Assembly: GCA_017399535.1 (NCBI GenBank)
Contig: JAFQBX010000037.1
Coordinates: 1 to 64,000 of the forward strand
DNA length: 64,000 bases
Direction: 5' to 3'
Origin: Clostridia bacterium
GTDB lineage: Bacteria > Bacillota > Clostridia > Oscillospirales > Acutalibacteraceae
The translations under genes and the position numbers were made by a program. Below the pieces are notes generated by a model that was given only the letters and a program-made list of their open reading frames with translations, made no database searches and was not told the DNA's origin. This document shows positions 42,850 to 55,691 of the stretch, piece after piece (positions within the stretch are counted from its first letter, which is position 1; each line of letters opens with the position of its first letter).

Positions 42850-42935
42850 AATAATCCTTTTTCCTCGGCAGGCGGATCAATCGATCCATTAAACCGTATT
42901 GCACGGCACCTGCTGTCTCAGGTCAAGAACAGCAT
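42850..42935 (-). promoter_or_regulatory. Ribosomal L10 leader
   Basis: On the minus strand, GAGACAGCAGGTGCCG and later CCGCCTGCCGAGGAAAA match the conserved L10 leader, with pairing between CAGGTG-like and CGCCTG-like segments. The L10-L12 complex binds it to control the downstream terminator. Confidence 0.85.
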
Positions 42936-42940
42936 AGGTT

Positions 42941-42969
42941 ATAATATCACATACCATGCGGTATGTCAA
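42941..42969 (-). promoter_or_regulatory. Promoter of rplJ-rplL
   Basis: On the minus strand TTGACA (42964-42969) and TATTAT (42941-42946) are 17 nt apart. The L10 operon therefore has its own promoter after rplA. Confidence 0.78.
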
Positions 42970-43014
42970 TATTTTTTTGCTAATTTGGCTAATTTAAGCG
43001 ACCAGGCGGCTAAA

Positions 43015-43710
43015 TTATGCCTCGAGCTTTGCCGGATTGATCTTAATTCCGGGGCCCATTGTGTTAGCAACAACGCAAGATTTAACGTACTGACCCTTTG
43101 CAGCAGCCGGCTTTGCCTTGATAATTGCGCTGAGAAGTGTGTCAAAGTTCTCTTTGAGCTTGTCTGCGCCGAAGGAAACCTTGCCGATGGGGCAGTGGAT
43201 GATGTTAGTCTTGTCCAGACGGTACTCGATCTTACCTGCCTTAGCTTCTTCTACTGCCTTGGCAACGTCGGGTGTAACTGTACCGGCCTTCGGTGTAGGC
43301 ATAAGTCCACGGGGACCGAGCACCTTACCGAGACGACCTACAACGCCCATCATGTCGGGTGTTGCGATTACAACGTCAAAGTCGAGCCATCCTTCGTTCT
43401 GAATCTTTGCTGCGTAGTCGTCAGCGCCTGCATAATCAGCGCCTGCGGCAAGTGCCTTGTCAACGTTGTCGCCCTTAGCGATAACGAGAACGCGAACGTC
43501 CTTACCTGTACCGTTGGGGAGAACTACAGCGCCGCGAACCTGCTGGTCAGCGTGACGTGAGTCAACGCCCAAACGTACGTGCACTTCGACTGTTTCGTCG
43601 AATTTTGCAGTTTTTGTTTTGATTGCGAGATCCATTGCCTCGCTAACGTCGTAAAGCTTTGTCTTTTCAACGAGCTTTACGCTGTCGGTATATTTTTTTC
43701 CATGTTTCAT
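43015..43710 (-). CDS. rplA: 50S ribosomal protein L1 (uL1)
   Basis: A 231-residue L1: [49 protein letters not shown], and [19 protein letters not shown]. It forms the L1 stalk at the E site. It is the last gene of rpmG-secE-nusG-rplK-rplA. Confidence 0.97.
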   Translation of the reverse strand: MKHGKKYTDSVKLVEKTKLYDVSEAMDLAIKTKTAKFDETVEVHVRLGVDSRHADQQVRGAVVLPNGTGKDVRVLVIAKGDNVDKALAAGADYAGADDYAAKIQNEGWLDFDVVIATPDMMGVVGRLGKVLGPRGLMPTPKAGTVTPDVAKAVEEAKAGKIEYRLDKTNIIHCPIGKVSFGADKLKENFDTLLSAIIKAKPAAAKGQYVKSCVVANTMGPGIKINPAKLEA

Positions 43711-43757
43711 TTTAAATGTGACCTCCCAATAGAGTGGTTAAATCGGAATTTTCCTCC

Positions 43758-43781
43758 CACCCGGGAAACTAAGCCCGGGAG
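43758..43781 (-). other. GC-rich hairpin between rplK and rplA
   Basis: CCCGGG on both sides of an AAACTAAG loop, with no T run; probably an mRNA structure near the rplA start. Confidence 0.5.
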
Positions 43782-43791
43782 CAGATAATTA

Positions 43792-44217
43792 TCAGTCTAC
43801 GACTTCGATACCCATGCTTCTTGCAGTACCGGCGATCATGCTCATAGCAGTCTCGATGGTAGCGGCATTGAGGTCGGGCATCTTTGTCTCTGCAATTTTT
43901 CTTACCTGCTCGCTGGTGATTTTTGCTACCTTTGTCTTGTTCGGTACGCCGGAGCCGCTTTCAATGCCGCATGCCTTCTTGATGAGGACTGCTGCAGGCG
44001 GAGTCTTTGTAATGAACGAGAACGAACGGTCAGCATAAACCGTAATAACGACAGGGATGATGAGTCCTACATCGTTCTTTGTGCGTTCGTTAAATTCCTT
44101 TGTGAACGCCATGATGTTAACACCGTGCTGTCCAAGCGCGGGACCAACAGGGGGAGCCGGAGTGGCCTTTCCTGCCGGAATTTGAAGTTTGATAAAACCA
44201 ACAACCTTTTGAGCCAT
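43792..44217 (-). CDS. rplK: 50S ribosomal protein L11 (uL11)
   Basis: A 141-residue L11: [32 protein letters not shown] (given here in part), the GTPase-centre domain with [16 protein letters not shown], and the C-terminal [14 protein letters not shown] at 44217 is the family start; 26 upstream codons are open but do not look like L11. It binds the GTPase-associated 23S rRNA region. Confidence 0.96.
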   Translation of the reverse strand: MAQKVVGFIKLQIPAGKATPAPPVGPALGQHGVNIMAFTKEFNERTKNDVGLIIPVVITVYADRSFSFITKTPPAAVLIKKACGIESGSGVPNKTKVAKITSEQVRKIAETKMPDLNAATIETAMSMIAGTARSMGIEVVD

Positions 44218-44346
44218 TGTTGTACACCTCCGAAATAGTGTGGTATGGCGGTACAGCTCTGTTTTTCGCAATAAAGTGCGTTGCTGCCCTCCCACTTGTC
44301 AGGCGGAAATATCCGCATAACAGTAAGGTAATTAAACTGAATTTAA

Positions 44347-44865
44347 TCAGTCTAACGGCTCGACTTGATCGAGCTCGAGTTCAACCGGTGTTTCGCGGCC
44401 GAACATAGAAATCTTAACCCTAACGTAATTTTTGCTCGGGTCAAGTTCCTCAACGATACCTTCGAAGCCTTCGAGCGGACCGTCGACAATGCTGACATTG
44501 TCACCAACGGCATATCCTACCTCGATAACACGCTTCTCGATTCCGAGAGCGGCGACCTCGTCGTCGTTAAGGGGCACGGGGCTGGACGAAGGACCGACAA
44601 AGCCGGTTACGCCGCGGATATTACGTACTACAAACCATGAATCGTCGGTGACGATCATCTTTATCAGAACGTATCCGGGGAATACCTTGCGTTCATATTC
44701 GTGCGTTTTGTCCTCTTTGATTTCGGTAACCAGCTCTGTCGGTACCTTTATGTCAAAGATGACGTCCTGCATGTTTCGGTTTTCTACGAGGGTTGCAAGG
44801 TTTTGCGCTACCTTGTTCTCATAGCCCGAATAGGTATGGACTACATACCATTTTGCTTCTGCCAT
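44347..44865 (-). CDS. nusG: Transcription termination/antitermination factor NusG
   Basis: A 172-residue NusG: NGN domain (KWYVVHTYSGYENKVAQNL, FPGYVLIKMI, VRNIRGVTGFVG) and KOW domain (VGDNVSIVDGPLEGFEG). It binds RNA polymerase and couples it to ribosomes. It lies between secE and rplK as usual. Confidence 0.96.
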   Translation of the reverse strand: MAEAKWYVVHTYSGYENKVAQNLATLVENRNMQDVIFDIKVPTELVTEIKEDKTHEYERKVFPGYVLIKMIVTDDSWFVVRNIRGVTGFVGPSSSPVPLNDDEVAALGIEKRVIEVGYAVGDNVSIVDGPLEGFEGIVEELDPSKNYVRVKISMFGRETPVELELDQVEPLD

Positions 44866-44904
44866 GATAATACCTCCTAATAAATTAAGTTGTTACTAGG
44901 AAAA

Positions 44905-45609
44905 TCAGGACTTGAGCTTTAAAATCGAATCAAGAATCCATACGAGACCGGTATCAAGTAAGAAAATAAGAATTCCTACGATAACGCACATTACGAGAAC
45001 AACGATTGTGTTCTTTGAAACTGTGCTCATACCGGGCCAGGTGATTTTGCTGATTTCGCTCTTATACTCGCGGAAGAAGGTAATGATGCGCTTGAAAATT
45101 GTCTTCTTTTCACCATTTGATTCGAGTACGGCGACATAGTCGGCGACAAGAACTGCTACGGCAAAGAGAACAACCGACGCCAATACCAATGCGAATAAGA
45201 GGTCGAAGAAAATCAAATACTCGCGGGTAGCTGCTGTTGAACCGGTGATAGGACGGTAGTCAACATAAGAAGCCGGAGTATTGAACCTGAACAGAAGCAC
45301 AAGAATGGCTGAAACGATGCTCGACCAAAAAGCCGAAGCCATTGATTTCTCTTTCTTAAAAGAGAAGCAAGCCATTATTGCAGAAAAAGCAACTGTCAGT
45401 AAAGCAAAGGTGTAGTAGGCAGAAACGTTAAGGTTAACAGTGTTACCACCCCAAGAGGTAGCATTCATGCCAAAGGCAAGCTGAAAACCTGAAATCTCGA
45501 ATGTACCTTCTGTGCCGACGATTTTGAAAATCGGGCAGAAGAACATTACGAGGGCTGCTATACCACAACCTATCGCAAGGATGCGACTGATTATTTTAGC
45601 AACTTTCAT
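44905..45609 (-). CDS. secE: SecE preprotein translocase subunit with large N-terminal membrane extension
   Basis: A 234-residue protein in the normal secE place (between rpmG and nusG). Only residues about 171-234 are SecE: the amphipathic region FFREYKSEISKITWPG and one membrane helix. The first 165 residues are an unrelated domain with about four membrane helices (10-30, 65-83, 91-108, 133-158). Typical single-span SecE proteins have 55-75 residues. There is no frame break, so it is a true fusion in this sequence. The extension may tune SecYEG assembly or act independently; it is not recognised. Confidence 0.88.
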   Translation of the reverse strand: MKVAKIISRILAIGCGIAALVMFFCPIFKIVGTEGTFEISGFQLAFGMNATSWGGNTVNLNVSAYYTFALLTVAFSAIMACFSFKKEKSMASAFWSSIVSAILVLLFRFNTPASYVDYRPITGSTAATREYLIFFDLLFALVLASVVLFAVAVLVADYVAVLESNGEKKTIFKRIITFFREYKSEISKITWPGMSTVSKNTIVVLVMCVIVGILIFLLDTGLVWILDSILKLKS

Positions 45610-45624
45610 TTTGGGCCCTCCTAA

Positions 45625-45774
45625 TTACTTTGTTTCCTTATGGAGAGTGTGCTTTTTGCAAAACCGGCAATACTTATTCATTTCAAGTCTGTCAGGGTCA
45701 TTCTTCTTGTTTTTCATAGTATTGTAGTTGCGCTGCTTGCACTCTGTACAAGCTAATGTAATTTTTACTCTCAT
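45625..45774 (-). CDS. rpmG: 50S ribosomal protein L33 (bL33), zinc-binding form
   Basis: A 49-residue L33: [17 protein letters not shown] and [15 protein letters not shown], with two CxxC pairs for zinc. ATG at 45774 has GGGAGGTG upstream. It is the first gene of the rpmG-secE-nusG-rplK-rplA operon. Confidence 0.96.
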   Translation of the reverse strand: MRVKITLACTECKQRNYNTMKNKKNDPDRLEMNKYCRFCKKHTLHKETK

Positions 45775-45865
45775 TGACGGCACCTCCCGTTTTACGGAAA
45801 AATTTAGCCTTCCTCGATAAGTGGATTTATGCGCAAAAAAATAAACCCTCTTAGAGGTATTGAAC

Positions 45866-45894
45866 ATTTTACCACAAAAGTCACGTAAGGTCAA
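45866..45894 (-). promoter_or_regulatory. Promoter of rpmG-secE-nusG-rplK-rplA
   Basis: On the minus strand TTGACC (45889-45894) and TAAAAT (45866-45871) are 17 nt apart. Confidence 0.75.
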
Positions 45895-46046
45895 GCAATT
45901 TTTTCGGCTTGTACCAAACTATTTTTGACCCGCAATATATAGCGGTTTTGTGCGGCTTTTCGGGCAAAAAAGGGAAGTGGTATACCCCCTATTTACCCGT
46001 GGCATAAAAAATTCGGTGCCGCATTTTCAGCAGCACCGATAAAAAA

Positions 46047-47303
46047 CTAGTTGAGAACGTAGATTTCTACGTTACGAACACCGAATTTGTAGCAAGCGCT
46101 TGTTGAGGGGAAGAAAAGGTCAACAGTAATCTTTCCCTTTTTAACAAAGCCGCCTGTGTCCTCGGCTGATGCATAGCCGTAAACGTACTTTCCGTCGGTT
46201 GAGCGGATAAAGAGCTTTGTGCCGTATGGGATTTGCTTGGGGTTAACGGCAACGTAACCGGTACGAACCTTTTTGCCGGTAGCGGTCAAGCTGCCTGCAT
46301 CGTATGAGTATGCGGTTGCCTTACCGGTAATCTTCTTTGAATAGTTAACGGGGATTCCGTTTTCGTCGAGAAGGAAGTCCTTGCTCGGTTTAAGCGAAGA
46401 AACGTACTTGTAACCCGCCTTTGTGTAATAAACCGTCTTTGTTTCGGTTTCCGAGCTTTCGGGTTTCGATTCGGTTGAGGTATCCTTATCGGTTTCGGTT
46501 GTGCCGTTATTCTCTACCTTGTCGGTCGAGGTCGACGGAGTGGTAGTCGACGGCTTTGTGGTAGTAGACGGCTTTGTGGTGGTCGACGGCTTGGTGGTTG
46601 ACGGCTTGGTTGCCGAAATGGTGGTCGTCTTTGTTCCGACTAAAATCTTGCGATTGGTCGGCTTTTCAACGATCTCCTCGCCTACAAGCTCCTTCGAAAC
46701 CGTTTCACCATTGATAACGGTACGGGTGTAGGTATATCTCTTTGTGCCGTTTTTACCTTCTACGGCAACCTTTTCGGTGCCTTTTGTGAGCTTTGATGAC
46801 TTTTCCTTAACAGTTTCAAAGGGGATTGGTTCATCTTCGTAAACTGTTTCGGTAATAACGTCGTAAATTTCGATTTTCATACCCTCGGTAACGGACGAGT
46901 TAACCGAGCAGTTAAGCACCATATCATCGGTCAGGGTAAAACCTGCCTGGTCGATTGCCTCTTTTACAGTGGCTTGGGGGAGGGTAACCTTGACGTCCTC
47001 TCCGTTGTAGCTGACGGTAACTTCAACAGCGCGTCTGAGGATGAGCTCACCCTCGCGGCCGTTAAGCCAGTTCATTGAATAGGTATCATCGCTGTCGAGC
47101 TTTATTCCTGCGTTAGCGAGAATTGATGACGGGCTCGAGCTTAATGTGTAAATTACCTTAAAGAAGCTGGTGTCGATGATCTTAATCTTATTTATCATAG
47201 CGTTCAGACCAAAGGTAAGGGTTGAAAGAACGATTACCATTGCCAGCATGATTGCGATGCCTTGACGGAAAACCGAAGGGGTTTTCTTTAAAAGCTGATT
47301 CAT
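46047..47303 (-). CDS. G5/DUF348/3D-domain cell-wall protein (YabE/RpfA-like)
   Basis: A 418-residue exported protein. An N-terminal signal/anchor helix (GIAIMLAMVIVLSTLTFGL) is followed by a DUF348 repeat (VEVTVSYNGEDVKVTLPQAT) and a G5 domain (about 155-215, ITETVYEDEPIPFETV). Next comes a low-complexity Thr/Ser/Pro linker with repeats of KPSTTT, then a C-terminal 3D domain with the lytic-type acid residues (AEDTGGFVKKGKITVDLFF). Related proteins act as peptidoglycan transglycosylase-like resuscitation factors. It has its own consensus promoter and a 5' untranslated region of about 115 nt with a CCGTGA/TCACGG hairpin. Confidence 0.85.
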   Translation of the reverse strand: MNQLLKKTPSVFRQGIAIMLAMVIVLSTLTFGLNAMINKIKIIDTSFFKVIYTLSSSPSSILANAGIKLDSDDTYSMNWLNGREGELILRRAVEVTVSYNGEDVKVTLPQATVKEAIDQAGFTLTDDMVLNCSVNSSVTEGMKIEIYDVITETVYEDEPIPFETVKEKSSKLTKGTEKVAVEGKNGTKRYTYTRTVINGETVSKELVGEEIVEKPTNRKILVGTKTTTISATKPSTTKPSTTTKPSTTTKPSTTTPSTSTDKVENNGTTETDKDTSTESKPESSETETKTVYYTKAGYKYVSSLKPSKDFLLDENGIPVNYSKKITGKATAYSYDAGSLTATGKKVRTGYVAVNPKQIPYGTKLFIRSTDGKYVYGYASAEDTGGFVKKGKITVDLFFPSTSACYKFGVRNVEIYVLN

Positions 47304-47426
47304 TGTGATTGATCCTCATTTCCCCGTGATTTGCGTTTGCTTCACGGCTGATTTGTAATCTCTCTGTAATAAAAAGGTTAAAGCGGAATATTTATCCCAC
47401 AGTCCTATTTTATCGACCTGTTGGCA

Positions 47427-47455
47427 ATTATATTCAAACGAAATACCAATGTCAA
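47427..47455 (-). promoter_or_regulatory. Consensus promoter of the G5/3D gene
   Basis: On the minus strand TTGACA (47450-47455) and TATAAT (47427-47432) are exactly 17 nt apart, a perfect sigma-A consensus. Confidence 0.85.
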
Positions 47456-47597
47456 GGTAAAAAACTATATTCCTTTTGTGCATATTTAACAAATAAATTT
47501 CTATTTTAGAAAAATAAAGTAAATTGTTACACCTTTGTAACCTTTGTAACCGCTCGTAATAAATGCTTTTCTGCTTTTTGTTTGTGCAACCTCCCAA

Positions 47598-47936
47598 AAA
47601 TAATTAACGAAAATTGTCGAATGCCAAAAAAGCTTGATTTCATCGGCTTTTCGAGAGATCACCAGCGCCGATTTTTCAAAATTTTCGTCAAAATTCGGCT
47701 TTCATCAGAGCGGCATTTCGCGTGAAAAAAATAAATAAACGCTTATTATTCGATATTAGAAAAATAAATTACCGAAAAAATCCGATTTTTTTCAAAAAAA
47801 TATTGGTTTTACCGCCTTTTTTATCTAAAATCGGTCAAAATTTCAGGAAAATCTATGGGCTTTTATAATAGAATCGGTTAAATGAAGCGGAATTTTGCCA
47901 TCCTGCCAATTAAGCATGGCACATAAAAGGACCAAC
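47598..47936. other. AT-rich intergenic stretch without recognised gene
   Basis: About 340 bp that is strongly AT-rich with many A and T runs. I see no gene, promoter or clear hairpin. It separates the G5/3D gene promoter from the terminator of the lacZ operon. Confidence 0.5.
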
Positions 47937-47969
47937 AAAAAAAGCGCGTCGAAGTATCAGCTTCAACGC
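47937..47969 (-). terminator. Terminator of the lacZ operon
   Basis: GCGTCGAAG pairs with CTTCAACGC; the one mismatch is G-U on minus-strand RNA. Seven T residues follow on the minus strand. Confidence 0.75.
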
Positions 47970-47986
47970 ACAATACATTATATATA

Positions 47987-48244
47987 TTATATAGTAAGAA
48001 CACTTCCTATTATAATGAGCAGCAATCCTATAAAAAGGAGCACCGTCAGGCACATAAAAACAAATACGAAGCGGGTTTCCTTAATGGTTTTTTGCCGTTG
48101 CTTTTTGTTGCCTATTGCCGAGAATTTTTCCTTCATAAATTTCTGAGTAACCCAATCGGGTGGCAGCCACTTGTAAACGGCGAGAGCAGTAAATACACCG
48201 CCTAAAATTAAAACAGCGCCTAAAATTAAAAGAAAATATCCCAT
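47987..48244 (-). CDS. Small two-helix membrane protein
   Basis: An 85-residue protein with two membrane helices (residues 3-23 and 62-84) joined by a basic loop (FMKEKFSAIGNKKQRQK). CAGGAGGCG precedes the ATG. It lies 73 bp after the preceding gene and may be the last gene of the lacZ operon. Not recognised. Confidence 0.6.
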   Translation of the reverse strand: MGYFLLILGAVLILGGVFTALAVYKWLPPDWVTQKFMKEKFSAIGNKKQRQKTIKETRFVFVFMCLTVLLFIGLLLIIIGSVLTI

Positions 48245-48317
48245 CTTTTCGCCTCCTGAATGCTGTATACATTATATATAAGGAATGTTGCGAAAAATAC
48301 GGGATATTTTTAACTTT

Positions 48318-48692
48318 TTATTTATTTTTTGAACTAAATTTGCGTACAAAAAGGGCAACGAGACCGAGGGCAGCGCCCAGGTAGCCGCCGAGCATAAATC
48401 CGAGATACCAGTTTCCGAAAAGGTGGCAGACACTCAGACAGGTGACAAATCCAATCACCATCATTATTAAAAAGAGGGTGAGGTTATCAAAAAGCGGCGA
48501 CCTTCTGCCGTCGATTGCTTGATCGTCATCGCCGCCCTGCTCGACTAAATCGGCAAGGTTCACGTCGTCGGCAGGAACCTCATTGGCAGTATCATCGGTG
48601 TTGACGGCGACCTCGTCGGCTGGCAATTCGGTAACTACCTCGTCCGGTGTGCCGTTTACCGTGTTTAATTCATTTACATTATATTTGTCCAT
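48318..48692 (-). CDS. Small membrane protein with acidic N-terminus
   Basis: A 124-residue protein: a Val/Asp/Glu-rich N-terminal half (PADEVAVNTDDTANEVPADD) and two C-terminal membrane helices (NLTLFLIMMVIGFVTCLSV, LGFMLGGYLGAALGLVALF). ATG at 48692 is preferred, since AGGTGAG lies directly upstream. It starts 5 nt after the SGNH stop. Not recognised. Confidence 0.6.
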   Translation of the reverse strand: MDKYNVNELNTVNGTPDEVVTELPADEVAVNTDDTANEVPADDVNLADLVEQGGDDDQAIDGRRSPLFDNLTLFLIMMVIGFVTCLSVCHLFGNWYLGFMLGGYLGAALGLVALFVRKFSSKNK

Positions 48693-48697
48693 TTTTC

Positions 48698-49255
48698 TCA
48701 CCTGTCAATTTCGCGAATTGCATCGGCAACCGCCTTTGCGCACATTTCTGCACCAAGTGGCGAAACGTGAATGCAGTCGGGACCGATGGTATTCTCTTTA
48801 TCGGGGTTAAGCAGGGCAAAAAGGTCATTCACCAGGCAGTTGTTTTCCTTCATAAAGCGGATAAGTTGACGGTTGTACTCCTCGATATACTCGACCTTTT
48901 GGTTGGGAGAGCCCTCCTTTACGGGAGTGATGGTGGCGAAAATAACCTTGTCGGTCTTTTTTCTCAGTTCGCGAAGGGTAAAATCGATATATTTCAGGAA
49001 TTCGGGAATGGGCGTGAAGGCACCATCCTCTTTACAAACTACCGAGGTGTCCCAAAGTCCGACGTTCCAGTGGATTATATCCGGCTCACCGCAGGCGTTA
49101 AACCAGCGACCCAGCTCGTTGAGCATATATTTGCAAAAGCGTCCGTTTTCGTACGGCCAAACCACCTCGTAATCGTCGCCGAGAAGCTCGACAACCTTGT
49201 CCTGATAGAGCATACGAATTGAATCGCCGATGAGCATAACCTTTTTCTTAGCCAT
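48698..49255 (-). CDS. SGNH/GDSL-family hydrolase, short
   Basis: A 185-residue esterase-like protein: block I LIGDSIRMLY (Ser), NVGLWDTSV, and block V GPDCIHVSPLGAEM (Asp, His). It lacks a signal peptide, so acts in the cytoplasm. It follows traX and lacZ in one transcript, so removal of acyl groups from imported glycans is a plausible role. Confidence 0.82.
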   Translation of the reverse strand: MAKKKVMLIGDSIRMLYQDKVVELLGDDYEVVWPYENGRFCKYMLNELGRWFNACGEPDIIHWNVGLWDTSVVCKEDGAFTPIPEFLKYIDFTLRELRKKTDKVIFATITPVKEGSPNQKVEYIEEYNRQLIRFMKENNCLVNDLFALLNPDKENTIGPDCIHVSPLGAEMCAKAVADAIREIDR

Positions 49256-49271
49256 AATTAGTAATTTCCTT

Positions 49272-53116
<3,845 letters not shown>

Positions 53117-53186
53117 TCACTTTATTACTCTTGGTGCGGTTACCGACGCTCTTCGCCGTTTTAGTTGCTGCCGATTGCTCACTTTT

Positions 53187-54359
53187 TTAGTTGCTTCCGA
53201 TGAGACTTCTCACCGCAACAGTTTCGCCGCCGCTCTTGAATACGCGGGTAACCCGCTTTCCGATAATGCAAACCAGCTCGTAGTTGATGGTGTCGAGCCG
53301 CTTTGAAAGACTGTCGACGGTGATTTCGTCATTTCCGTCGCGACCAAAGAGGGTGACGGTGTCGCCGACCTTTGCCTCGGGGATGTCGGTCACGTCAATC
53401 ATCATCTGGTCCATACAAATTCGACCGATAATCTTTGCCCTTTTGCCGTTTACAAGCACGTATCCGTCCTTTGCCAGTCGGCGCTGGTATCCGTCGGCAT
53501 ATCCGACGGCGACCGTTGCCACCATCATATCCTTTTCGGCGGTGAAGGTACGTCCGTAGGAAATGTCCATTCCGGCTCCCAGCGGCTTTATCATCGAAAT
53601 TACGCTCTTGAAGGACATTGCCGGCTGAATATTCGGGTTATCGAGCAGGTCGGAGGGCATCAGCCCGTATAAAATGACACCCGGTCGAGCTCCGTCGAGG
53701 TGCATTTCCTTGTGTGAAAAGATTCCTGCCGAGTTGCAACAATGTTTAAGGTTAAATTTGACTCCGCTATCTTCAATTTTCTTTACCGCCGACATAAAGC
53801 GGTCAAACTGCTCTCTCGTATAGCTTTGGTCGTTATCTCCGTCGAGGTCAGCCGAGGCAAAGTGGGTAAACACTCCGTCGACAATCAGCCCAGGTAGCTT
53901 ACATGCCGCAATGGCCTCATTTATGCCCTCGTCGGTGTATGCGTCAAAGCCGATTCGGTGCATTCCCGTATCGAGCTTAATATGTACGCGGATTTCCTTT
54001 GAGCAGGCGACGGCGGCATCGCTCAGCCGCTTTGCATATTCGGCGGAAAAGACCGTCTGAAAAACGCCAAGCTCGGCTAATTTGTCGGTGTATTCGGGTG
54101 GCGTGTAGCCGAGAATGAGTATCGGCTTGTCGGTGTCGGCACGCCAAAGCTGTTGCGCTTCCTCTAAATTCGACACGGCAAACATATCGGTACCGAGCGA
54201 ATCGAGCTTTTGTGCGACGAATTCCACCCCGTGACCGTAGGCGTCGGCCTTTACGACCGAAATCATCTTCTTATCGCCGATAAATTCGCGTATAATTTTG
54301 TAATTGTGTTCAATTTTATCGAGGTCGATTTCGACCCAGCAGCGTTTGAAAAAGTCCAT
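53187..54359 (-). CDS. alr: Alanine racemase
   Basis: A 390-residue PLP enzyme making D-alanine for peptidoglycan. The PLP lysine lies in SVVKADAYGHG (Lys37), the opposite-face tyrosine in DISYGRTF (Tyr268), and the family pattern RICMDQMMIDVTD is present near the C-terminus. Co-oriented and probably transcribed with the SDR gene upstream. Confidence 0.95.
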   Translation of the reverse strand: MDFFKRCWVEIDLDKIEHNYKIIREFIGDKKMISVVKADAYGHGVEFVAQKLDSLGTDMFAVSNLEEAQQLWRADTDKPILILGYTPPEYTDKLAELGVFQTVFSAEYAKRLSDAAVACSKEIRVHIKLDTGMHRIGFDAYTDEGINEAIAACKLPGLIVDGVFTHFASADLDGDNDQSYTREQFDRFMSAVKKIEDSGVKFNLKHCCNSAGIFSHKEMHLDGARPGVILYGLMPSDLLDNPNIQPAMSFKSVISMIKPLGAGMDISYGRTFTAEKDMMVATVAVGYADGYQRRLAKDGYVLVNGKRAKIIGRICMDQMMIDVTDIPEAKVGDTVTLFGRDGNDEITVDSLSKRLDTINYELVCIIGKRVTRVFKSGGETVAVRSLIGSN

Positions 54360-54403
54360 CTCATACCGCCTCTGTTAATTTTATTTTATCTTATCAAAAA
54401 AGG

Positions 54404-55129
54404 TTATATCACCATTCCGCCGTTTACCCCGATGACCTGACCGGTGATAAACTCGCTTTCGGAAAGGAAAAGTGCGCATTTTGCGATGTCGAGGGGAGTG
54501 CCGATTATGCCGAGGGGAGTTTCGTCGGTGAGTAAGGACATGTCCTCGCGCGAAAGATTGGCGTTCATTTCGGTATCGATAACCCCCGGCGCTATGCAGT
54601 TGACCCGAATATTCGAGGGACCGACCTCTTTTGCCAGTGCCTTTGTCATGCCGATAAGCCCTGCCTTTGTCGTCGAGTAGGCAACCTCGCACGAAGCACC
54701 CGTCACACCCCACATGGAGCTGATATTGATAATGTGACCGCTCTTTTTTCTAATCATGTCGGGCAAAACGGCAGACGTGCAGTTAAAAGCACCCGTCAGA
54801 TTGACCGAGAGAATGCGTTGCCACTCGATTTCGCTCATGTCGGTAAAAAGCTTTATACAGCCAATTGCCGCATTGTTGACGAGGATATCCACCGGACCGA
54901 AATTGTCGGCTATGTCGGCGACCATCTGCTCGACCTCGTTTTTTACCGAAACGTCGACCTTGTAGCAGCGGAGACGGTCGCTCGTTGCCGATTTTGCCGC
55001 GAGGAAATCCTTTGCCGCCTCGTCGTCCTTCGAGTAGCAAAAGGCGACCTTATATCCCTTGTTCAAGAAAATTTCGCAAATGGCTCTACCTATTCCTTTG
55101 CTTCCGCCTGTGACTAGAACGGTTTTCAT
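54404..55129 (-). CDS. SDR-family 3-oxoacyl-ACP reductase-like
   Basis: A 241-residue NAD(P)-dependent reductase of the FabG type. TGGSKGIG is the nucleotide-binding turn, NNAAIG the stabilising motif, with Asn110, Ser138, Tyr151 and Lys155 as the catalytic set (YSTTK). FabG-like proteins reduce 3-oxoacyl-ACP, but many relatives act on sugars or steroids, and there are no other fatty-acid genes here. It lies upstream of alr. Confidence 0.85.
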   Translation of the reverse strand: MKTVLVTGGSKGIGRAICEIFLNKGYKVAFCYSKDDEAAKDFLAAKSATSDRLRCYKVDVSVKNEVEQMVADIADNFGPVDILVNNAAIGCIKLFTDMSEIEWQRILSVNLTGAFNCTSAVLPDMIRKKSGHIINISSMWGVTGASCEVAYSTTKAGLIGMTKALAKEVGPSNIRVNCIAPGVIDTEMNANLSREDMSLLTDETPLGIIGTPLDIAKCALFLSESEFITGQVIGVNGGMVI

Positions 55130-55149
55130 ACTTTTTTCGGCTCCTATCT

Positions 55150-55530
55150 GGTTTTTAAAGGCATATACATTATAATTATATAATTATTTTGCTCAGATTA
55201 CAATAGAAAACCGCAAGAAATCCAAAAGAAAATCGGTGATAATTTCGTAATTTTCAAAACACGCATTTATATACCCTTTTGACCGAAAAATTGGGAATAA
55301 AAATTCACTGTCAAAAAATGTAATCAGTTGACATAATATCGGTTATTTACTACTAAAATTTGATATCGGCGGTTAAAAAAGTGCGTATTGAGTGGGTTTT
55401 TACACATTTTCAACAGAGTTTTCAACAATTATTATGTTAACATCAGTTTTCAAGAAAGTGTAAAATTTGTCCTAATTTGTATGTAAGATTATGCACCAAA
55501 ATGGCACCCAAGACATACCAAAAATTTGTT
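55150..55530. other. Intergenic region without recognised gene
   Basis: About 380 bp, AT-rich. It contains the promoter region for the SDR-alr pair (minus strand) and several A/T runs. One short open frame on the plus strand covers the next terminator and does not look coding. Confidence 0.5.
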
Positions 55531-55534
55531 TTGA

Positions 55535-55587
55535 TAAAAAAATACCGACCATATCGGGCGTTTCTGCTCGAGGCGGTCGGTATTTTT
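55535..55587. terminator. Terminator of the glycosyltransferase/Ldh2 operon
   Basis: AATACCGACC (55541-55550) pairs with GGTCGGTATT (55575-55584). T runs are present on both strands. Confidence 0.8.
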
Positions 55588-55691
55588 CGCTTAATAAATG
55601 TCAATTTTTTTACGCGTGTATGACTAAAATAAACGCATATCCGTTTTTTGATGTTAAGCCCATACGCAAGGGCGATTTTTATACACCGATG

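Noticed and set aside
42985-43560. Long plus-strand frame opposite rplA
   Set aside because: A shadow of the L1 gene created by its codon pattern.
46501-46731. Val/Asp/Gly-rich plus-strand frame
   Set aside because: It is the complement of the KPSTTT linker in the G5/3D gene.
47304-47430. Possible c-di-AMP (ydaO) riboswitch before the G5/3D gene
   Set aside because: Relatives of this gene often carry one, but I could not find the conserved core in the short leader; only a simple hairpin is visible.
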